Positions 53,520 to 61,900 of a stretch of DNA of 64,000 bases are shown here, one piece after another. The stretch's first letter is position 1. The number at the start of each line of letters is the position of its first letter. Below the pieces are notes generated by a model. It did not search any database. It was not told where the DNA came from and saw only the letters and a program-made list of their open reading frames with translations. This DNA is from CAYLJJ01 sp964384025. GTDB taxonomy: Bacteria; Myxococcota_A; Bradymonadia; UBA7976; UBA1532. The DNA lies in the NCBI GenBank assembly GCA_964384025.1, contig CAYLJJ010000021.1:1-64000 (forward strand), written 5' to 3'. Position numbers and translations under genes: made by a program.

Positions 53520-53575
53520 CTCAGGAGGTCCCATCCTGTACCCTCTCCCGACAGATGAGCAACGCTCTGGGACCC
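53520..53575. repeat. Dispersed repeat, copy 2 (partner at 40538-40602)
   Basis: Shares CTCAGGAG, CTGTACC, CCGACAGATGAGCAAC and CTCTG with copy 1. Confidence 0.6.
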
Positions 53576-53947
53576 CCAAATGGGAAACAGAGAAAGGATG
53601 CTCATCTCCCATGGCGGACGGGCGCCCCTCCCAAAAGCTCTCTCTCGAATTCCTCGAACTGCTCTCCTGCTTCCTCACCTTGACAACAAAAGTCTCTGGG
53701 TTGCGAGATCTTGTAGATTCTTCAGCCCCCCACTCGCCTCAAAATTAAACTCGTGACCTCCTTCCATTGGTCCCTCTTTTTGGTCGTGGTTTGGTTTAAG
53801 CAACCTCCACATACCAAAGGGGGGATCTTCTTCACCTTCTCTCACCTCCATCCGCCATGGCGGACAGGCATCCAAAATGAATCAACCACCAAATCCGGCA
53901 GACTCAGATTTATCACTGAAGCCATCATCCATCTTACAATGTCAGCC

Positions 53948-53997
53948 GATCGTCATGTCAGGCGCCAAAGTGCGTAGATGAGAAAAGGTTAAACCTC
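53948..53997. repeat. Dispersed repeat, copy 2 (partner at 36001-36050)
   Basis: Shares CGCCAAAGTG and GAAAAGG followed by TAAACCTC with copy 1. It lies about 85 bp upstream of leader repeat A, copy 2. Confidence 0.6.
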
Positions 53998-54079
53998 GAA
54001 GAACATCTCCATCTTCAGCCCATAAGTCTACCGCTGAGTGGATGGCATCCAGCCACGCCCAAATTCCGTTCGACGCAGA

Positions 54080-54175
54080 GAGGAGGAGAGGTCTATCTTG
54101 GTATGCCAACAGTGGAGAAATTTTGAACATCAAACACGCAGGCATATTTTCCGGAGGTTACTTGAAATTCCAATC
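54080..54175 (+). repeat. Gene-leader repeat A, copy 2 (partner at 45129-45224)
   Basis: Ends in GGAGGTTAC followed by the TTG that starts the peptidase gene. Its conservation with copy 1 up to and including this TTG supports the start choice. Confidence 0.7.
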
Positions 54176-55904
54176 TGTTCGAATTGACAGTTGGTTTCTT
54201 GCTGCGTTGATGCTCAGTGCTTGTGCGAGCGTCGATGGCGGAGAGCCTGACCTCGAGATGTCCGAGCCAGCCATGCCGGCCGAAGTCCAGGTCCTGGACA
54301 GCGAGGTGCACTACCTGGGCAGCCGCGACTTCCCGATCCCTGAAACAACCGAGGTTCGGTTAGAGACCGAGAGGCCCTTCCGCGCCATCGAAATTTTGCT
54401 CACGGGCCATACCACGGTCCCTGAACTCGAGTTTCAGCTCGTGGGCGAGGAGGGTGTGGGCCCCTGGCTGCCCCTACCCGCAAAATCGGTGAACTCCCCT
54501 GTCCAGGCGCGCGCCACGGTGGATCTGGATGGGCCAGCGTTGGCCATCGGATTGCGTGGGGTGGAGGCGCTCGACTTCGCTCGGCTGGAGTTCTTCGCAG
54601 GGGCCTACGGGGAGGCTCATATGGGTCACAATGATGATGCCACCCCCGACGAGCTGATCCGAAAGGCCTCACACGCCAGCCGCTGGGCGCTGCCACCCGC
54701 AGTAGCTCAGGCTGGAAATAACCAGCAGGTGACTCGGGTGTCTGCTCGCGGCGGATGCACCGGGAGCCTGACCGCCGGTGCTCGTGAGTTGGGCAATCAT
54801 CTGGTGGCGCAGTTCGCCGGCGCGCGACACTTCGGGGGCTACGCCTGTCGCAATATTCGTGGCGGTAGAGGGCTCTCTGTACACGCGGTGGGGCGCGCAC
54901 TCGACATCTTCGTCCCGCTGCATGGGGGCGCGGCTGACAATGATCTTGGCGATCCCATCGCCCACTGGCTCATTCAGAACGCGCAGCACATCGGCGTTCA
55001 GCTGATCATCTGGGATCGCAGCATCTGGAACACCTCACGCACGCCTCGGCATCGCGCCTACGGCGGCCAGCACCCTCATCACGATCACCTCCATGTGGAG
55101 ATCACCCCAGACGCAGCAGCCCGACGTACACCCTTCTTCCAGGCAAATGGTGGAGGTGGAAGCCCAGTCCCCGATGCAGATGCCAACGGCAGCAACAACG
55201 GCGGTGGTCAGGGGTGGGGAAGCTGCCAGGCCAACGGCGTGCAGGGCAGCTGCTTGCCAACCGCGCAGTGCCAAGGTGTGCGAACCAGAGGCCTGTGCCC
55301 AGGCTCCAATGACATCCAGTGCTGCACCCCCGCCGGTGGAAACGTGGCCGATCCACCACCTCAACCCGCCGAGCCTCCGCCTCAACCCGCCGATCCTCCG
55401 CCTCAACCTGACGAGCCTCTGCCTCAACCTGACGAGCCTCTGCCTCAACCTGACGAGCCTCCGCCTCAACCCATTGATCCTCCGCCCAACGATGGCGGTA
55501 GGGATGATGATTGGGGTGGCTGCATAGCCAACGGCCAAGTTGGCATCTGCATCTCAACAGGCTCCTGCTGGGGGGTGAGCACCCCCGGGCTCTGTAGCGG
55601 CCCTGCCGATGTGCAGTGCTGCACGGCAGGCAACGGTGATAACGGTGGCGGTGGCAATGACTGGGGAAGCTGCTGGGCAGGGGGCGAGCAGGGTGAGTGC
55701 ATCCCTACCGACGATTGCGATGGCAGACACACTTCGAACCTGTGCCCTGGCCCGGCTGACATCCAGTGCTGCACCTCCCAGAACACCTGGGGTGCCTGTG
55801 AAGCCGGCGGTTGGGCAGGTGAATGCATGGATGTAGCCGAGTGTGACAGTGTCAGCACCCCCGGACTGTGTCCAGGCCCAAACAACATCCAATGCTGTAT
55901 CTGA
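54162..55904 (+). CDS. Secreted peptidase-like lipoprotein (M15/extensin-type fold) with four CPGP-IQCC modules
   Basis: About 580 residues from a TTG with GGAGG four bases upstream; this gives a lipoprotein signal ending MLSAC. An ATG at 54042 would add 40 residues before the signal and is less likely. After a beta domain (~20-145) comes a domain with GGRGLSVHAVGRALDIF and a late HPHHDHLHVEI, the His/Asp pattern of zinc D-Ala-D-Ala peptidase or extensin-type folds, so cell-wall cleavage is the likely activity. Four cysteine modules follow (WGSCxxxGxxGxC...LCPGPxDIQCC), with a Pro/Gln/Glu linker of 21-bp repeats after the first. Similar modules are well known in fungal secreted hydrolases. 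GC is higher than in the neighbours, which suggests transfer. Confidence 0.82.
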   Translation: MKFQSVRIDSWFLAALMLSACASVDGGEPDLEMSEPAMPAEVQVLDSEVHYLGSRDFPIPETTEVRLETERPFRAIEILLTGHTTVPELEFQLVGEEGVGPWLPLPAKSVNSPVQARATVDLDGPALAIGLRGVEALDFARLEFFAGAYGEAHMGHNDDATPDELIRKASHASRWALPPAVAQAGNNQQVTRVSARGGCTGSLTAGARELGNHLVAQFAGARHFGGYACRNIRGGRGLSVHAVGRALDIFVPLHGGAADNDLGDPIAHWLIQNAQHIGVQLIIWDRSIWNTSRTPRHRAYGGQHPHHDHLHVEITPDAAARRTPFFQANGGGGSPVPDADANGSNNGGGQGWGSCQANGVQGSCLPTAQCQGVRTRGLCPGSNDIQCCTPAGGNVADPPPQPAEPPPQPADPPPQPDEPLPQPDEPLPQPDEPPPQPIDPPPNDGGRDDDWGGCIANGQVGICISTGSCWGVSTPGLCSGPADVQCCTAGNGDNGGGGNDWGSCWAGGEQGECIPTDDCDGRHTSNLCPGPADIQCCTSQNTWGACEAGGWAGECMDVAECDSVSTPGLCPGPNNIQCCI

Positions 55905-55956
55905 TCTAAGAGTGGGTCTCAGCGGGGAGGCTCACCCACCTTCTATAGGGTGAGGA

Positions 55957-58900
55957 TCAGCGGAGGTAGAGGCGATCAATGATGATATCAGTGTAGAACT
56001 GATAAGTGCAGCTCCCTGCATCTCCAAAGTTGGCCCCATTGCTGTATCCATAGCTGATCAAGCCCTGAGGGGTCTCTACATATTCGCTCTGCCGTCCCGC
56101 GCAACCGCGAATATCATGATCATCGAAGATATAGAGGCTGCTCTCATGATCACCCTCATCTTGAGAGAGCCGACGGTAGCGATCTGACTCAAACCCAGTC
56201 GGCAACCACTCCTGGGCAAAGGCATCGCCTAGACTGTTGAGGTTCTCCTCTAGGCTGTGGGTTCGCGCCAGCCCCTGTACTGTGACTGCCATCACCTCGC
56301 TGATCTGTAGAGTGCCAAGCTGATCTGGGATCCTCTGGAGCAGCATCTGATCCCCACGCTCATCGAAGATCTGGGTCCAGCCCCCACCCTCGCTCTCCAT
56401 GATACAGCGCACTAAAATGGCATCATCTGGAGCACCTCCGTTGGGATCGATGAGATAGAAACCATCTCCCCAAGAAAGACCATCATTGAGGATCTCCAAG
56501 CAGGAGACCTTAAGATCGGCAGCCTCACAGTTGTGGGTCTCAGGGTGGCAAACCTCTCCATCAAGGCAAGCTCCTGGGACTCCTGGACGACACCCCAAAA
56601 GACAGAGACCGCCCCCCTCTGAAAGATGGCAGAAGCGCTCAGCATCGCACTCTTCATCCTGTTCGCAAGCCCCAGAGCCTTCAGCGAAACTACGGACCCA
56701 CATCGAGGCCTGAGCAGGTTCAATCGTGCCCGCCTCCTCCAAAGGATAGAAGGGTTGCGCTGAGGCATTATTGCAGAAGGTATTGCGGCTGATCTGATCA
56801 TAGACGCCAAACCAGTTTGAATAGTCCCCCCCAATCCCATTGCAGCCTTCAGTCTCATCATGGGCCAAGACCAGAGCGCTCAAGTCGTCAGCCAGGGGTG
56901 TACAGTTGGCTGCCCGCAAGCGCTGCATCTCAGCGACAACGCTGGTCCCACCATAGCTCGCCATCGCTTGATCTCCCTGAAGCCGTAGGGCGCTCCAGCG
57001 AGCGTTGTTGAGGGCTTGCTCCTCATGTTCAGGCAGCAACAGTAGGTCACGGTGCGTTATGGGAAGATCATGGCTGCGGTTCATAACCAAAAGCCAACCC
57101 CCTCCACGACTCTGCATGTCACAGTAGCCCGCGAAAGGATCTTCACCGCCCAAGCCATCTGGATCGATCATATAAACTCCACTCTCTGCGAGGGGGTTAT
57201 TGTCCAAGATGCTGGCGCAGGTGGCTCCCAGGGCCTGGACTTGGCACTCACGGGTGTAGAGGTTACAGCTCTGCTCTGGACCACAGCTCTCTATCCGACA
57301 ACCCAATCGGCAACGTTCACCATCACAATAGAAGCCTGGATCGCACTGTTCATCCTCCAGGCAGCTGTTGGCGGGCGCGCAGGTGTGGGTCACAGGATCA
57401 CAGATTCCCCCCAAGAAGCAGTTGCTGGGGTTTGTGCGGCAACCTGAGACACACTCTCCAAGGGCTTGCTCACCAAAGATGTGGCAGTACTTGCCCGATG
57501 AACACTCCAGGTCGCTGCTGCATTGTCCATCACGGGGATCTTCAGCTCGAATCTCCCCTTGACGGCAGAACCCTGCGACGAGATCACAGTAGGAACTGCG
57601 CTCGGGGCAGTCCATATCCGCCACACACTCATAACGGCAGAACAGGCTCTCATCATTGGCAGCGTCCACCACGACACAGATGGTCCCATTGTAACAGTCG
57701 CCATCTACGTTGCACTGATCGTCGAGGCAATAGTTTGGATAGCTCCTCCAAACATTAAGCTCGGGGAAGCTGGGCGCCAAGCAGCGATCGTAAATGTCGA
57801 TCATGAGACACTGCTGCTCTGCAGCGACATAGTAGTTCAGCGCCGCAGCGTCCTCTCGGTTGTCTACAAAGTCCAGACCGATCCTCTGAACATCTCGCGC
57901 CTCCAAACTCAACGCAACGCTGGCCCCGCAGACATGTTCGACGCGGATCATGGAGAGCTCGATGCGGAACTTCAAACCCAGAACCAAGCAGCTTTGCCAC
58001 TCTCTCACCCAAGCCCCATGGATCATGGCAGCGTCCAGATCTCGAGCCAGTTCAGCTGCGAGAATCTCCAGATCTAAGGCTTGTTCATCGCTGATACACT
58101 CACGACCTTCAGGACAGACCACAGAGATGTCTAGAGTCTGAAGGCGGCGGATTTCATTCAGAGAGGCCAGAGCTTCAGCGATCCGATCCCAGGCTGGAGC
58201 AGGATCCAGATCTCCCCCCTGAGCTAAGTAGAGTTGGAGATCTTCCGCCATCTCTTCCAAGGCTACCTCAAGCTGATCATTGATCTCCTCTGCCGCTGAG
58301 GTCCGTGCTACCGGATCAGAGATCTCCGGCATGGGAAAGCCAGCGTAGAGATTACAGCGCGCGATGGCATGACGTAGCCAGTAGTAGGCGCTCATCGCCC
58401 GTGTCGCAAGATCAACCGCCAAGCCAGGGTTGTTCCTCAGAGTCGATTCAAAGGCTGCGCCAGTATAGATCTCATCAAGCAGCTCCAGCTCTTGGCGTGC
58501 TTGCAGCATACTGGGGTGCTCCGCCCCAGGGCCTCCCGGCTCAAGGAGGAGGGCTTCAAGACGCTCAACTTCTCGTTTCATCTGCCGGGAGAGAGCCCAA
58601 AGCTCAAGAGAGAAGTCCTCTCCAAAGTTCTGAGCGTCCCCCAAACGGGTGATGAGAGTCTGCGCGGCCTGGAGAGATACTCCTCGGCGACCGTAGCGCT
58701 CCCCCCAACGACCATTGTCGGTGATCTGCAGTAGAGGAGGGAGGATATTGGTCAGCTGGACCTGTTGAGGGGTTACAGGAGGGAGGGGGAGTGTGTCTAT
58801 GCTGATCTGAATGCGTCGATCCAGATAGTCCATCAGCTCAGCGAGGGTGATCTCCCGTACATTGACCTCGATCTCCTCTGAAGAGAAGGAGTCCTGGTCT

Positions 58901-61900
58901 CGGACCACGATTGAGACCCGATAGTGGCTCTCTCCCATTCGAGCCTCTCGGTATTGGAAGCGCTGTGTGGCTCCCTCTGGATGCTCAAACTCCTCGTTGT
59001 CCAGCTCTCCATCCCCATCAAAGTCCCACTCATAGCGGCTGATCTGGTCGGAATCATTGCCCTCAGCGACGAGCACAGTAAAGTCCATATAGTCGATCTC
59101 GTAGAGATCTGGAGGCGGCTCGATGTGATCTAGGTTGGGGTTGACATCCGCCACCGTGACACGAACAGTATCCTCGCTGAAGCTGTCCTCATCGTAGACC
59201 CTCAAGACCACGTCATAGTTGCCATTGACCTCATAGGCGTGGATCGGCTGGTTGAGATCAGCACCAGATTCATCAAAGACTCCATCTCCATCAAAATCCC
59301 ACTCATAGAGGCGAACCTCATCTGCCGCAGAGAGCGCACGGCTCCCTGTCCCATCAAAATGCAGCTCGATGCCCTGAGAAACAGAGTAGGAGTGGCCTGC
59401 ATCAGCGATGGGATCGATATCGGTCACGATGACGCTGAATCTCTCCTCATGTTGAGCCCCCAGAGAGTCACTCGCCCTGAGTGCACCAGAGAAGATGCCA
59501 TCTTCCTGGGTATTGAAGGCCTGGAGTTGACCCTCTCCATCGTCAAAGTCACCATCGTCATCCAGATCCCAGCGGTAGGAGGCGATATGGTCTATCGGTT
59601 CGGGCGGAAGGGAGTCACCCCCATCAAGCTGTAGACCGCTGCCCTCAGCTACGAGATAGGTGTTGATGAAACCCCCATCAGGATGCCGCGCGGGATGATC
59701 TGAGGAGATCGAGATCGCTGTGGGGGCGGCGTTGACCCAGAAGCGCCGACTGAAGACACGCTCGTTGCCATTGCCACAATCCTGAGCGTTGACCCTGACC
59801 ACATAGAAGCCTGGAGCGGCGATCAAGCTTTCTTTGACATAGGGCCGAGCAGGAGCCCCATTATGGCTCAGCTCAGAGTCAGAGAAGAGCACACAGCCCT
59901 CGTGAGCTGGCTCCCAACCGACCCGCGCCTCCACCACCAAGCTCTCTTCGGCAGGACCGCTGAAGTTGATCTCAGGGGGCTGCGCAATGCGGTAGCTTCG
60001 CTCCTCCATGTTTGAGTTTCCGCAAAAATCATTGACCGCCACCCTGAGGGTTCGAACGCAACCCTCCTCCAACATCTCCTGGTTTAACATCGGTCCTGGA
60101 TCGATGTTGTCCTCAAAGTGGATATCTGCCTCCTGAGCCTGTTCATAACAAGCTCCCTCAGCGGGTCTCGCGCCGATGCTGATCACTGGAGCAAGACGAT
60201 CAAAGAAGAGCAGCCCACCCGCGTTGATGTTAACCTCAGCGCCATCCTCATCACGCAGGATGACGTTCAGTTCATGGGGGCCATCCGGTAGGGCAGAGAC
60301 ATCAACGTTGACAAACACCTCATTGCCTTCAGCAGTGGCGATAAAGGTCTTGTTCCCCAACTCCTGGATCCCTGCGAAGATCGTGGCGGTCACCTGATCC
60401 CCTTCAGGATCGCTGACCCTGAGTTGCACCTCCATGTTCTCTTGGTTGATGCAGTCTTCACCCGCCCTGGGTGCCAAGATCTCGCCTGTAGGGGGCGCTT
60501 CAGAGCCCACCTCGACTATCGCTTCAGCTGGCTCTGAGCAGACCCCAAAGCTGTCACAGACGATGAGCTGGATCACCTGAGCAGTACCTGCGTTCCAGTT
60601 GGGGTTGATATACTCCGCCACCGTCGCACCTAAGAAGTCTGCAATCCCATCCCGGTCGATGTCCCAACGATACTCGACGATCTCATCGCAGGGATCGTTG
60701 GGATCTGAGGAGGCACGACCATCTAGGGCTACTGGAGTCCAGCTGTCATTCAGAGGACCCGTTTGATAGGGACCCCCAGCGTCAGCGACTGGGGCCAAGT
60801 TCTGAACATCAACAATGACCTCAACCAGATCAACGCTGCTCCGACCACTGGCATCGGTGATCCTCAGGCGTGCGCCGACGTAGATCTCTCCGTTCTCATC
60901 AGGGAGGCCCTGGACTGGGCGGCTGAACTGTTCTCCATTGATCGTCTCCCCTTCGATCAACCACTCCATATCGACGATGGCAAAGCCCTCATCCAGGGGA
61001 CCATCTGTGCTGGAGGTCGCGCCGCTGAACTCTACGACCTGTCGGCAGCCTGCCCGAGCGGGGGTCGCCACGGCGCGGGCGATGGGGCCATTGACGATGT
61101 TCAGGGTGGCGATGTCGTCGTCGCTGATCCCAAAACGATCTACGACCCTCAAGCGCAGTTCATACTGTCCTACTTGATCCAGACCCAAAGCTTGAAGCTG
61201 AGCCCAGTCGATGGTTGGGTTTCGTTGGATCAGACCAGGCTCAAAGCCTCCATCATTATCCAAATCCCACTGATAACTCTGAACACCATCTCCACAGGCT
61301 TCATCGAGATCCATGGAGCCAAGGGCGTCTAGAAAGAGATCGTCGCCCAGAGCGATGGTATAAGGTCCAACGACCGCTTCACCTTGGCGATATCCTCCCG
61401 CCTCCGCTACGGGTGGCCGGTTGCCCTCCAAGATGTTGAGATCCAAAGCGCTGCGTCCAGTCTGTCCCTGGGTGTCTTCCACCTCCAAGCCCACCCGAAT
61501 GGGGCCATCAAAGCTGAACTGATCATAGCTGTGGAAGACAAGGGCGCCATTGGCATCGCTATAATCTCCATCCCCATCAAGGTCCCAACGCCAATCGCTG
61601 ATATCTATATCGGGGTGAGGATGGTTTGAGTTTCGAGCGTCAAGGGTGATCTGAACGCCACAGGCGGCGGGGTTGGGGTTTAAGATGATCTGTGCCACAG
61701 GCTGAGCGCTGTAGACCCTGACTGGAGCGCTGTCCTGAGCGCTGCGTCCAGCGTTGTTCTCCACCTCCAACCTAACTTCATACTCTCCAGGAGCGTTGAT
61801 GCCCATGCTGGCCAGATCCTCTGCGCTGATCTCGACAATGCGACCCTCCTGATCACAGAAGATCCCAGTGTCTCGATTGAGATCGTTCTGAAAACCCTCT

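Larger units (their letters stand above)
53346..54079. other. Gene-poor region behind the IS91 relic
   Basis: About 730 bp with only chance frames. It holds the second copies of two dispersed repeats (53520-53575 and 53948-53997) and small palindromes such as CCGCCTTAAGCGG near 53411. No gene is supported. Confidence 0.5.

Noticed and set aside
54400..55892. Long minus-strand frames opposite the peptidase gene
   Set aside because: High GC keeps antisense frames open; no protein-like features.
55905..55956. Possible bidirectional terminator between the peptidase and the giant gene
   Set aside because: There are short pairings (GTGGGT with ACCCAC) but no stable stem with a T run on either strand.
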